The notes: generated by a model from the sequence alone, not told the origin. A DNA stretch of 21,558 nucleotides from JBCCTX01 sp964468435 (GCA_964468435.1 CAYXVE010000072.1:1-21558); one strand, 5' to 3'. Shown: positions 1 to 7,657, counted from the stretch's first letter. A program made the numbers and translations.

Positions 1-84
1 TTGCAAACGAGCGCCATCAGGGGCACCCGTTGCAAACGAGCGCCATCAGGGGCACCCGTTGCAAACGAGCGCCATCAGGGGCAC
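1..84. repeat. 29-bp tandem repeat, 2.9 copies, open at the left edge
   Basis: Three head-to-tail units start at 1, 30 and 59. Units one and two are identical over 29 bp and the third matches for 26 bp, to position 84. Each unit begins TTGCAAACGAGCG and ends GGGGCACCCG. The junction between units contains the near-palindrome CGTTGCAAACG. The array lies 18 bp past the stop codon of the winged-helix gene and probably continues beyond the window. There are no spacers, so it is not a CRISPR array. Function is unknown; it could be a minisatellite or a member of a dispersed intergenic repeat family. Confidence 0.9.
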
Positions 85-102
85 GCATGTGTTAAAGTAT
101 TC

Positions 103-639
103 CTACTGGGACCACACAAGCAGGTTGGGTTGGTGATTGTTCATCTGTTTATGGAGTTGTTCGTACTCTGCATCGCTTTCGAAGAGGAGATATCTGATCT
201 TGCGGTTGATCAGCGCTTCGGCTTTTTCGACGAGCTCTACCAGGTAGAGCTTGTCGACCTGACCGACGATGATCAGGTCGATAATTGGGCTGTCTAGTCC
301 ACGGGCAAAGCTACCTGCGAGGTATACTTTTTCGACATTTCCCAGTCGGCTTACCACATACTCTACAATGCGATCCAGACCCACATATTTTCTCACAATG
401 CTGTGGACCTCATTGTAGAGGGGATGCTGAAGGTTGGCTTTATATATTTTTTTATTGCCCTCTGTCTCGGCCATAAGCATACCTGCATCCTCAAAGCGGT
501 CTAGTTCTACCCGTATAGCATTGGTAGACTCGCCAAACTCCTTCTCTAAGTGTCGCAGGTACGCCTTGTTGCTACTGTTAAGGAAAAACTTCAAGAGCAA
601 CTTGATACGCGTCTTAGACGAAATAAGGGCTTCAATCAT
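103..639 (-). CDS. Winged-helix regulator with degenerate nucleotidyltransferase domain
   Basis: The 178-residue protein has an N-terminal winged helix-turn-helix (about residues 5-70, with a recognition-helix-like stretch around ESTNAIRVELDRFEDAG) and a nucleotidyltransferase-fold C-terminal half. The fold is marked by GSFARG at 109-114 followed by IIDLIIVG at 119-126. Active minimal nucleotidyltransferases carry an Asp-x-Asp pair after GSxxRG; here only Asp121 remains and the first position is Ile119, so catalysis is doubtful. From memory, similar proteins are common in Bacteroidota next to polysaccharide genes. It follows the dehydratase gene by 53 bp on the same strand but also has its own promoter-like sequence with a palindrome. 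A regulator of the neighbouring sugar genes is inferred, not shown. Confidence 0.75.
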   Translation of the reverse strand: MIEALISSKTRIKLLLKFFLNSSNKAYLRHLEKEFGESTNAIRVELDRFEDAGMLMAETEGNKKIYKANLQHPLYNEVHSIVRKYVGLDRIVEYVVSRLGNVEKVYLAGSFARGLDSPIIDLIIVGQVDKLYLVELVEKAEALINRKIRYLLFESDAEYEQLHKQMNNHQPNLLVWSQ

Positions 640-647
640 TATCGTAA

Positions 648-668
648 TTGAGTAAAAAAATTACTCAA
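648..668. promoter_or_regulatory. Perfect 8-bp inverted repeat, probable operator
   Basis: TTGAGTAA at 648-655 and TTACTCAA at 661-668 form a perfect inverted repeat with a 5-bp A-only spacer. It begins 9 bp upstream of the ATG of the winged-helix gene (complement 637-639) and overlaps the proposed -7 element. This position suits an autorepression operator. It could also be a short RNA hairpin. Confidence 0.55.
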
Positions 669-697
669 ATATGAGCATATTTGCTGGTAATTTCAAA
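666..697 (-). promoter_or_regulatory. Bacteroidota-type promoter for the winged-helix gene
   Basis: Read on the minus strand, TTTG (694-697) is followed after 20 bp by CATATTTG (666-673), which matches the -7 consensus TAnnTTTG at all but the first base. The predicted start of transcription falls inside the palindrome at 648-668. The -33 element overlaps the stop codon of the upstream dehydratase gene, so this would be an internal promoter of the cluster. Confidence 0.5.
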
Positions 698-1679
698 TTC
701 TAAATTGAGAATCCTGGTAATTACCCTGGCGTAGCTGGTTTTCAAACCATTGGATTGTGAGATCCAGTCCATTTTCCAGGCTTACCTGAGGTTGCCAGCC
801 TGTATATTGATGAAGTAATTTATAATCGCCGCAGAGTCTCCAGACCTCACTTGAGGAAGGCCTTAAACGTTGAGGATCGGTAGTGATTTGTGCTCCAGGC
901 CGGATTTTGTTGATCAGTGTCTGGGCCAGTTCCCCTACGGAAATTTCCCGTCCTGAGGCTATGTTGATTGCTTGTCCAGATATGTTGGTATGAAGCAAAA
1001 TTGATTCATAGGCAATAGCTGTATCGGTAACGTATATCCAATCCCGGGTTGGTCCCGGATTGCCCAATAGGATATTATCCTCGCGTTTGAGCAATTGGAC
1101 GATCAATGAGGGAATCAATCCACGTATAGATTGGCGAGGGCCAAAATTATTAAAAGGCCGTACAATAGTAATGGGGGTCTGATAGCTGAGAAAAAAAGAT
1201 TCAGCCAGTTTTTCAGCAGCGATTTTGGAGGCACTATAGGGAGACTGGGCCTGGAGAGGATGTTGTTCGTCCATGGGCACGTAGCGGGCTGTACCATATA
1301 CCTCGGAAGTAGAGGTAACAAGTACGTGCTGGCACTGGTGTCTCTGTGATGCCTGCAAGATATTCAGGGTGCCTTTGGTATTGGTATCAAGGTAACTCTC
1401 TGGAGCCAGGTAGCTATAGGGGATCGTAATTAAAGCAGCTAGATGCAATATAGCTTCCTGGTTTTTGACAGCCTCAGATACTCGCTGATGGTCGCGTATG
1501 TCACCAGGAAAAAATTCTATGTGATCTCGCACGTCTGCTGGCAGCGTATCCAGCCAGCCGTGTTGACTCCAGGAATTGTACCATGTGAAAGCTCGCACAT
1601 CATAGCCCTTTCTTACAAAATATTCGACCAGATGACTTCCGATAAATCCCTCTGCTCCTGTGATAAGTATACGTTTCAT
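693..1679 (-). CDS. NAD-dependent sugar-nucleotide 4,6-dehydratase, LegB-like
   Basis: This 328-residue extended short-chain dehydrogenase has the dinucleotide-binding motif GAEGFIG at 8-14, HLAAL at 79-83, TSTSEVYG at 122-129 and the catalytic YSASK pair Tyr148/Lys152. RPFNNFGPRQ follows at 174-183. The N-terminal AFTWYNSWSQHGWLDTLP stretch and TSTSEVYG, where RmlB-type dehydratases have Asp-Glu, resemble LegB, the GlcNAc-nucleotide 4,6-dehydratase of legionaminic acid synthesis. Glu126 is kept. The gene follows the nucleotidyltransferase gene by 37 bp and is probably co-transcribed with it. A general NDP-sugar epimerase/dehydratase is the fallback call: family certain, substrate uncertain. 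Confidence 0.85.
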   Translation of the reverse strand: MKRILITGAEGFIGSHLVEYFVRKGYDVRAFTWYNSWSQHGWLDTLPADVRDHIEFFPGDIRDHQRVSEAVKNQEAILHLAALITIPYSYLAPESYLDTNTKGTLNILQASQRHQCQHVLVTSTSEVYGTARYVPMDEQHPLQAQSPYSASKIAAEKLAESFFLSYQTPITIVRPFNNFGPRQSIRGLIPSLIVQLLKREDNILLGNPGPTRDWIYVTDTAIAYESILLHTNISGQAINIASGREISVGELAQTLINKIRPGAQITTDPQRLRPSSSEVWRLCGDYKLLHQYTGWQPQVSLENGLDLTIQWFENQLRQGNYQDSQFRI

Positions 1680-1716
1680 ATACTAAACATACACAATTGC
1701 CCAGGTAGATGGAAGA

Positions 1717-2496
1717 TCAGTACAAGCCTAGTCGTATTTTCTGTTCTGCTTTTTCAAGGTCTTCCGGACTGGAAATATCCTGCCAGTAGTTTTCTAGGGG
1801 ATAATTAATCACCTTTTTTCCCGCCTTTATAAGGATGTGTATGAATTCAGTAGCATTCATGTATTCATTTTTCGGGATCAGTGAGATGAATTTTTTCCTG
1901 AAAAGGTAAATACCTGCATTAGCCTGTAGGGTATAGGTGGGTTTTTCTGTAAGGTGGGTAATCACTCCCTGTTGACTCTGTATGACGCCATAAGGTACAG
2001 TAACCTGGTAAGGCACGGTCGCTACCAGCATATCTGCATCCTCCAGGATAAATTTTTCATAGCACAGATACAAATCTGTATTAGTGAGATTATCACTATT
2101 CATGACCAGGAGGGTATCGTGCTGATAAGCTTCGGGTAGGGCAATGGAACCAATCGTTCCCAGTGGTTTTTCCTCATGGATAAAACAGATCCTCGCTGCT
2201 TCGGGAGGATTGTCGAGGATGTGTCTGATAATCTGGTGTCTCAGATATCTTACGGATATATGGATATGCTGTATGCCATGTTCTTCCAACAATTGTAAGT
2301 TGTAATCAATCAGAGTCTGACCTGCTACTTTGATAAGTGGTTTGGGCTGCTGATAGGTTAGAGGTCTTAGGCGGGAGCCCAATCCTCCGGCCATAATGAT
2401 AGCATCTACCGGCAATATGGGATGCTTGAGCTCATCTGAAGTACAGGATGATAGCGAAGGTTTAGCAAGGTGGGAATCGATATTCCAATTGCTCAT
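1717..2496 (-). CDS. Sugar-1-phosphate nucleotidyltransferase
   Basis: The 259-residue protein transfers a nucleotide to a sugar 1-phosphate. Visible motifs are the signature GGLGSRLRPLT at 37-47 with PKP at 51-53, the metal-binding Asp135 in MNSDNLTN, EKP at 184-186, NAGIY at 193-197 and YWQDISSPED at 237-246. The pattern resembles the C-terminal domain of PtmE, the glucosamine-1-phosphate guanylyltransferase of legionaminic acid synthesis, but the N-terminal CBS domains of PtmE are absent. The first ~30 residues match nothing I recognise. The ATG at 2496 is supported by a perfect -7 element just upstream and by the lack of a later start before the GG motif. The nucleotide and sugar cannot be read from sequence alone. 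Confidence 0.85.
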   Translation of the reverse strand: MSNWNIDSHLAKPSLSSCTSDELKHPILPVDAIIMAGGLGSRLRPLTYQQPKPLIKVAGQTLIDYNLQLLEEHGIQHIHISVRYLRHQIIRHILDNPPEAARICFIHEEKPLGTIGSIALPEAYQHDTLLVMNSDNLTNTDLYLCYEKFILEDADMLVATVPYQVTVPYGVIQSQQGVITHLTEKPTYTLQANAGIYLFRKKFISLIPKNEYMNATEFIHILIKAGKKVINYPLENYWQDISSPEDLEKAEQKIRLGLY

Positions 2497-2519
2497 ATAT
2501 AATTATACATGTTTAAGTA

Positions 2520-2527
2520 CAAATGTA
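2520..2527 (-). promoter_or_regulatory. -7 promoter element of the sugar-nucleotide genes
   Basis: Minus-strand TACATTTG is a perfect match to TAnnTTTG and lies 23 bp before the ATG at 2496. The nearest TTTG upstream is 25 bp away, longer than the usual 17-23, so the -33 element is weak. Confidence 0.5.
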
Positions 2528-2601
2528 ATAAAATTTCATTATTAATTTAATACAAAAAATTAAATATATGAGATATTGATTCAATGAATCTGTTGGATTG
2601 T

Positions 2602-2628
2602 ATGGCGGAAGCTGCAAACTCCCGCCAT
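2602..2628 (-). terminator. Hairpin after sufS, possible terminator
   Basis: ATGGCGG (2602-2608) pairs with CCGCCAT (2622-2628) around a 13-nt loop, starting 14 bp after the sufS stop codon. No U-tract follows on the minus strand, so it is either a factor-dependent end or a 3' stabilising hairpin. It separates the suf operon from the sugar-nucleotide genes. Confidence 0.5.
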
Positions 2629-2641
2629 CATCTTAGAGTAT

Positions 2642-3898
2642 TTATGCTTTGCCAAACATCTGACGGACTTTCTGAATGGCCTCGATCAGCTTGTCAATTT
2701 CTTCTTTGGTATTGTAGAAAGCAAAAGATGCGCGCATAGTGCCTGGAATACCAAAACGTTCCATCACAGGCTGTGTACAATGATGTCCTGTACGGATGGC
2801 AATACCTAGACGATCTATGATAGTACCTGCATCATAAGGATGTATATCTCCGATGAGAAATGAAACCACACTGGCCTTTTCCTTTGCAGTACCTATCAGG
2901 CGAATCTCGGGGATTTCCTGAAGCCGCTCAGTAGCATATTGAAGTAGTTCACCTTCGTACTGAGAGATAGCTTCATAGCCTATACCCTGCAGGTATTCAA
3001 TACCTGCTCCCAGTCCTATTACTCCCTCAATGTGTGGCGTACCGGCTTCGAATTTATGTGGAAGTTCGTTGTAGGTTGTTTTTTCAAATCTCACTACCTT
3101 GATCATGTCTCCCCCTCCCATGAAAGGTGGCATTTCTTCCAGCCATTTTTCCTTTCCATACAGAAATCCAATGCCAGTAGGGGAGAATATCTTATGTCCG
3201 GAGCAAACAAAGAAATCACAACCCAAGGCCTGTACGTCAATCGCCTGGTGGGGAATGACCTGCGCTCCATCTACCAGAACAGGAATATCCTTTTGGTGTG
3301 CTGCATCGATAATTTCTTTTACGGGGTTTATCGTTCCAAGGGAATTGGAAATGTATACAACAGAAACCAGTCTGGTTTTGTCCGACAACATCTGATGGAA
3401 TGCTTCCATATCGAGTTCTCCCTGATCGTTGATGGGCACTACTTTCAGGACGGCACCTGTATGTTCACAAAGAATTTGCCAGGGTACTATATTGGAGTGG
3501 TGCTCCATATGTGTGATCAGGATCTCGTCCCCTTCTTTTACATATTTTCTCCCAAACGAATTTGCTACCAGATTGATCCCCTCAGTAGTTCCCTTGGTAA
3601 AAATAATTTCGTAGCTGTGCTCTGCATTTATAAAGTGCTGAATCAGCAACCGGGTCTGTTCGAAATCATCTGTCGCTTTTTGACTTAGATGATGTACGCC
3701 TCTATGAACATTGCTATTTTCATGTTCATAATAATCCTCAATCCGCTTAATAACCGACAGAGGCTTTTGCGAAGTAGCTGCATTATCAAAGTATACAAGT
3801 TGCTCCCCGTGAACTTTTTCCCGAAGTATGGGAAAGTCTTTACGGATACTTTCCACATCCAGTGTGGAATGGGTTTTATTCAATGTTTGTTGTTTCAT
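2642..3898 (-). CDS. sufS: Cysteine desulfurase SufS
   Basis: SufS is a PLP enzyme that removes sulfur from cysteine as a persulfide and feeds it to the SufBCD scaffold. From the ATG at 3898 the protein is 418 residues, the usual length. Visible are YFDNAATSQKP near the N-terminus, THMEHHSNIVPW, VDGAQ, the PLP lysine Lys236 in SGHKIFSPTG and the catalytic Cys374 in RTGHHCTQP. An upstream in-frame ATG at 3952 would add 18 residues unlike the family, and it would lie in the loop of a 13-bp hairpin, so I prefer 3898. This is the last gene of sufBCDS. No sufE or sufU sulfur-transfer partner follows. Confidence 0.96.
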   Translation of the reverse strand: MKQQTLNKTHSTLDVESIRKDFPILREKVHGEQLVYFDNAATSQKPLSVIKRIEDYYEHENSNVHRGVHHLSQKATDDFEQTRLLIQHFINAEHSYEIIFTKGTTEGINLVANSFGRKYVKEGDEILITHMEHHSNIVPWQILCEHTGAVLKVVPINDQGELDMEAFHQMLSDKTRLVSVVYISNSLGTINPVKEIIDAAHQKDIPVLVDGAQVIPHQAIDVQALGCDFFVCSGHKIFSPTGIGFLYGKEKWLEEMPPFMGGGDMIKVVRFEKTTYNELPHKFEAGTPHIEGVIGLGAGIEYLQGIGYEAISQYEGELLQYATERLQEIPEIRLIGTAKEKASVVSFLIGDIHPYDAGTIIDRLGIAIRTGHHCTQPVMERFGIPGTMRASFAFYNTKEEIDKLIEAIQKVRQMFGKA

Positions 3899-3918
3899 AA
3901 GTTTGAGTTTTAATTGCT

Positions 3919-3974
3919 TATAGTTCGCTGGCAAAGTAATATGTGTATACATAATTTACACCCAACGAACTATA
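3919..3974 (-). promoter_or_regulatory. Intercistronic RNA hairpin between sufD and sufS
   Basis: TATAGTTCGCTGG (3919-3931) and CCAACGAACTATA (3962-3974) form a 13-bp stem, 12 Watson-Crick pairs and one G-U on the minus-strand transcript, with a 30-nt loop. The loop can fold further through GTGTA/TACAC and holds the alternative sufS ATG. No U-tract follows, so it is more likely a processing, stability or translation-control element than a terminator. Confidence 0.6.
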
Positions 3975-3996
3975 TTAATACACTAAGAGCTACAAA

Positions 3997-5298
3997 CTAA
4001 TACCTCGATTCGATCAAAGAGACTACATATTCTGTTAGTGGCTCGAGAGATATATTCCCTACAACCTCTGCAGCGAAAGCTTGTATCAGCAATTTTCTGG
4101 CGATTTCTTCTTTCAATCCTCTGGCACGTAAATAAAACATCGCGTCTTTATCTAGTTTTCCGGTAGTAGCTCCGTGGCTACATTTGACATCGTCTGCATA
4201 TATTTCCAGCTGAGGCTTGGTAAATATATTGGCACTATCAGACAGTAGAATATTGCGGTTGGACTGAAATGCATTGGTCTTTTGTGCATCAGGGTAGACA
4301 TGTATGCGTCCGTTGAACACTCCTGTCGATTGCTGGTGCATAATACCTTTGTATAGCTCATTGCTGTAGCAGTTTGGCACTGCATGGTCTACCTGGGTAT
4401 GGTTGTCCACGTGCTGGATGCCGTCCAGCATGTAAATTCCCATTAGATGAGCTTCGGCATTTCGTCCGTGAAGACCTATGTGGAGGTTGTTGCGGACAAT
4501 TTTTCCGCCAAATGTCACCGTATACATTTCCAGGTGACTATCTTCTTTCTGATAAATGGATGTATGATCTATCTGAGATGCATCCTGTGATTCCTGCTGC
4601 AATTTCACATACAGTATTTTTGAGTTAGGATGCATATATATCTCCGTAGCGGCGTTTCTTAGGGTAGTCCCTTCTGCCACTGAATGAAAACTTTCGATAA
4701 TTTTTGCCTGACTTCCTGTTTCAGCTACAAATATATTACGATGTTGTATACTGGTAGCTTGTCCCTGAGGGTGAGTCAGGTGAAGTATGTGAATAGGATA
4801 ATCTGCAACTTCATTTTTGGACAAATGAATAAATGTCCCATGGTGCAGAAAAGCGGCATTCAGTGCCGTAAAGATATCTGTTTGCGTATCAACGACAGTT
4901 CCCAGATAGGATTCGAAGGCAGTAAGCTCATTTTCCTTGAGTTCAGATAAGGGTTTCACAATGAGATCTTCGCCAATGTGATCCAGGCGAGAGAGATGGG
5001 GAGCATATACGCCATTGAGAAATACCAATATATCTGCATCCAGTTGCGGGATGAGATAGGGTTCTATATTATTTATATCAAATGAATGACCAGTTTGGTA
5101 GCTTTCCTTGACTAGCGTGTTCAGCCGGGTATACTTCCATTCCTCCCATTTTCTGGTAGGAATCTCCATTTTCTCCAGTGCCTGAATAGCCTTTGCTTTC
5201 AGTTCTCTTCCCACAACCTTGCCATTGGTTTCTTGGGGACGAAAGCTGTCTATGAATCCAGATTTTACCGAATCGTTCGCAACGGTGTCTGTGGCCAT
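3997..5298 (-). CDS. sufD: Fe-S assembly scaffold subunit SufD
   Basis: SufD pairs with SufB and two SufC ATPases to form the SufBC2D scaffold on which Fe-S clusters are built in the cytoplasm. The 433-residue protein has the family's alpha-helical N-terminus (RKWEEWKYTRL, 49-59), a central beta-helix and the C-terminal core DDVKCSHGATTGKLD (369-383) followed by FYLRARGL. Cys373 and His375 align with E. coli SufD Cys358 and His360, the latter reported as essential for assembly (from memory). The start at 5298 follows the sufC stop by 31 bp. A hairpin lies 22 bp past its stop codon, before sufS. Confidence 0.96.
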   Translation of the reverse strand: MATDTVANDSVKSGFIDSFRPQETNGKVVGRELKAKAIQALEKMEIPTRKWEEWKYTRLNTLVKESYQTGHSFDINNIEPYLIPQLDADILVFLNGVYAPHLSRLDHIGEDLIVKPLSELKENELTAFESYLGTVVDTQTDIFTALNAAFLHHGTFIHLSKNEVADYPIHILHLTHPQGQATSIQHRNIFVAETGSQAKIIESFHSVAEGTTLRNAATEIYMHPNSKILYVKLQQESQDASQIDHTSIYQKEDSHLEMYTVTFGGKIVRNNLHIGLHGRNAEAHLMGIYMLDGIQHVDNHTQVDHAVPNCYSNELYKGIMHQQSTGVFNGRIHVYPDAQKTNAFQSNRNILLSDSANIFTKPQLEIYADDVKCSHGATTGKLDKDAMFYLRARGLKEEIARKLLIQAFAAEVVGNISLEPLTEYVVSLIESRY

Positions 5299-5329
5299 AT
5301 TATTTCTTACGTTAAAATGACAAATAGAA

Positions 5330-6082
5330 TTAGATAGCTGCTTCTTCTTTTAGCCAGTCATATCCTTCCTCTTCCAATTGCAATGCTAGTTCCTTGGGGC
5401 CGGATTTTACGATACGACCTTCATACATGACATGAACTACATCGGGTACAATATAAGTAAGCAGTCGCTGGTAGTGAGTAATCATCAAGTAGGCATTTTT
5501 TTCATTCCTCAGCTTATTGACTGCTTCGGAGACGATTCTTAATGCGTCAATATCCAGTCCGGAATCTGTCTCATCCAGAATAGACAAAGTTGGTTCAAGC
5601 ATGGCCATCTGGAAGATCTCATTTCGCTTTTTTTCACCTCCAGAGAAGCCTTCATTTACAGCCCGCTTTGTCAGCTTGGTATCTAGATCGATCACCTTTT
5701 TCTTTTCATTCATGAGCTTGAGAAATTCTCCGGCGCTTAGCGGCTCTTTTCCGCGATATTCTCTGACGGAATTCAGGGATGTACGCAGAAAGTTAACCAT
5801 ACTTACACCAGGTATCTCGACTGGATATTGAAATGCCAGGAATACTCCTTCACCCGCACGTTCATCGGGTTCCATATCCAGCAAATTCTTCCCTTGGAAA
5901 ATCACTTCACCACTTTCCACCTCAAATTCTTCTTTGCCGGCGAGCACGGAAGCCAGTGTACTTTTTCCTGAACCATTGGGTCCCATAATGGCGTGTACTT
6001 CACCTGGCTTGATCTCGAGATTCACTCCCTTGAGGATAGGTTTATCGTGGATAGATGCATGAAGATCCTTTATGATAAGCAT
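5330..6082 (-). CDS. sufC: Fe-S assembly ATPase SufC
   Basis: SufC is the ABC-type ATPase that drives conformational change in the SufBC2D complex. All ABC motifs are present in 250 residues: Walker A GPNGSGKST (34-42), Q-loop Gln85 in AFQYP, signature FSGGEKK (146-152), Walker B SILDE (167-171) with catalytic Glu171, the SufC-type DETDSGLD and switch His203. There are no membrane segments, as expected for a soluble SufC. It lies 66 bp after sufB. That gap holds the downstream arm and U-tract of a terminator-like hairpin and no convincing new promoter, so sufC expression probably depends on read-through. Confidence 0.97.
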   Translation of the reverse strand: MLIIKDLHASIHDKPILKGVNLEIKPGEVHAIMGPNGSGKSTLASVLAGKEEFEVESGEVIFQGKNLLDMEPDERAGEGVFLAFQYPVEIPGVSMVNFLRTSLNSVREYRGKEPLSAGEFLKLMNEKKKVIDLDTKLTKRAVNEGFSGGEKKRNEIFQMAMLEPTLSILDETDSGLDIDALRIVSEAVNKLRNEKNAYLMITHYQRLLTYIVPDVVHVMYEGRIVKSGPKELALQLEEEGYDWLKEEAAI

Positions 6083-6124
6083 AGTAGAAATCAGTTAATC
6101 TGAATAAGTATTAAACACAGTTGT

Positions 6125-6162
6125 AAAAAAGAGAAAAGAAGTGAGGGATTAACCCACACTTC
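6125..6162 (-). terminator. Terminator-like hairpin enclosing the sufB stop codon
   Basis: On the minus-strand transcript GAAGUG-U-GGG pairs with CCC-U-CACUUC (6138-6162) around a 5-nt loop containing the sufB stop codon UAA (6149-6151). The stem has 6 + 3 pairs with one U-U mismatch. It is followed at once by UUUUCUCUUUUUU (6125-6137). Hairpin plus U-tract is the form of an intrinsic terminator, yet it sits inside the operon. A ribosome ending sufB would cover the stem, so leaky or translation-linked termination is inferred. Confidence 0.6.
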
Positions 6163-7624
6163 CTTCCAGGCTGATAGATAATAGTTTTTGTGCCTCAACA
6201 GCAAACTCCATGGGGAGCTGATTCAGTACCTCACGGGCATAGCCATTTACGATCAGTCCTACGGCTTTTTCTGTATCAATTCCCCGCTGATTGCAATAGA
6301 AAATCTGATCCTCACCGATCTTGGAAGTAGTGGCTTCGTGCTCTACCTGACCTGTGGGATTTGAGACTTCTATGTAGGGGAAAGTATGTGCGCCACATTT
6401 ATCACCGATCAACAGAGAATCACATTGGGAAAAGTTGCGTGCATTTTCGGCACCCTTCATCATTTTTACGAGTCCACGGTAACTGTTTTCACTCTTGCCA
6501 GCAGATATACCTTTGGAAACGATAATGCTTCGGGTATTTTTTCCAATATGTGTCATTTTGGTTCCAGTATCGGCCTGCTGCATGCCGTTGGTTACAGCGA
6601 CAGAGTAAAATTCACCTTCGGAATTGTCTCCCTTCAGTACAACACTGGGATATTTCCAGGTTATTGCAGAACCGGTCTCTACCTGAGTCCAGGAGATCTT
6701 GGAATTATTTCCAGCACATATCCCACGCTTAGTGACGAAGTTGTAGATACCACCCTTTCCAGTTTCAAAGTCACCGGGGTACCAATTTTGTACCGTTGAG
6801 TATTTAATCTCCGCGTTGTCAAGAGCTACGAGCTCTACTACTGCGGCATGTAGTTGGTGTTCATCTCTGATAGGCGCAGTACAACCTTCCAGATAACTCA
6901 CGTAACTACCTTCTTCTGCTACAATCAGTGTTCTTTCAAACTGACCTGTATTTTGTTCATTGATACGGAAATAGGTAGACAACTCCATGGGGCAACGTAC
7001 TCCTTTGGGTATGTATACAAACGAACCGTCTGTAAATACAGCCGAGTTGAGTGCTGCAAAGTAATTATCTGTATAGGGAATTACCGATCCGAGATATTTT
7101 TTGACTAGCTCGGGATAATCATGCAATGCTTCACTGAAAGAGCAGAATATGATACCCTTTTCAGCCAGTTTCTCTTTATAGGTGGTCTTGATAGACACAC
7201 TATCCACGACAGCATCTACGGCTACACCAGCCAGAATTTGTTGTTCCTGGAGGGGAATTCCCAACTTTTCAAAGGTTTTAAGCAGCTCAGGATCTACCTC
7301 ATCAAGACTATTAAGCTTAGGCTTCTTCTTGGGTGCAGAATAGTAGATCATATCCTGAAAATCAATAGGAGGATAGTTGACGTGTGCCCAATTGGGCTCC
7401 TTCATCCTTAGCCAGTTTTTATAGGCTTTCAGACGAAATTCCAGTACGAATTCGGGTTCTTTCTTTTTAGCTGATATATATCGAATTATATCTTCATTTA
7501 GGCCTTTAGGTGCCTGATCAGATTCTATATCTGTTGTGAAACCGTACTTGTACTTCTGTCCAGTGACCTCCTGTATGATTTGTTCATCCTTACTAACCTC
7601 TGGTGAGATAACTTTATCAGACAT
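6149..7624 (-). CDS. sufB: Fe-S assembly scaffold subunit SufB
   Basis: SufB receives sulfur from SufS and is the main cluster-building subunit of SufBC2D. The 491-residue length matches the family. Landmarks are YIPKGVRCPMELSTYFRIN (204-222), EGCTAP with Cys248, SQCDS with Cys401, GDKCGAHTFPYIEV with Cys410, the EHE triplet at 428-430 and FYCNQRGI. By spacing, Cys401 and Glu430 correspond to E. coli Cys405 and Glu434, residues reported as key for assembly (from memory). It is the first gene of the operon, with a promoter element 34 bp before the ATG at 7624. No sufA or iscR-like gene is adjacent. Confidence 0.97.
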   Translation of the reverse strand: MSDKVISPEVSKDEQIIQEVTGQKYKYGFTTDIESDQAPKGLNEDIIRYISAKKKEPEFVLEFRLKAYKNWLRMKEPNWAHVNYPPIDFQDMIYYSAPKKKPKLNSLDEVDPELLKTFEKLGIPLQEQQILAGVAVDAVVDSVSIKTTYKEKLAEKGIIFCSFSEALHDYPELVKKYLGSVIPYTDNYFAALNSAVFTDGSFVYIPKGVRCPMELSTYFRINEQNTGQFERTLIVAEEGSYVSYLEGCTAPIRDEHQLHAAVVELVALDNAEIKYSTVQNWYPGDFETGKGGIYNFVTKRGICAGNNSKISWTQVETGSAITWKYPSVVLKGDNSEGEFYSVAVTNGMQQADTGTKMTHIGKNTRSIIVSKGISAGKSENSYRGLVKMMKGAENARNFSQCDSLLIGDKCGAHTFPYIEVSNPTGQVEHEATTSKIGEDQIFYCNQRGIDTEKAVGLIVNGYAREVLNQLPMEFAVEAQKLLSISLEGSVG

Positions 7625-7657
7625 ATTGAATATTATTTAGAATGGTTCTATGTTTAA

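Noticed and set aside
1..84. CRISPR array
   Set aside because: The 29-bp units abut directly with no spacers and no cas genes are present.
1..297. 98-codon plus-strand frame across the tandem repeat
   Set aside because: Its first third is translated 29-bp repeat and the rest is antisense to the winged-helix gene; it has no start context or family features.
3032..3688. 218-codon plus-strand frame over sufS
   Set aside because: Antisense to well-conserved sufS; composition is that of a shadow frame.
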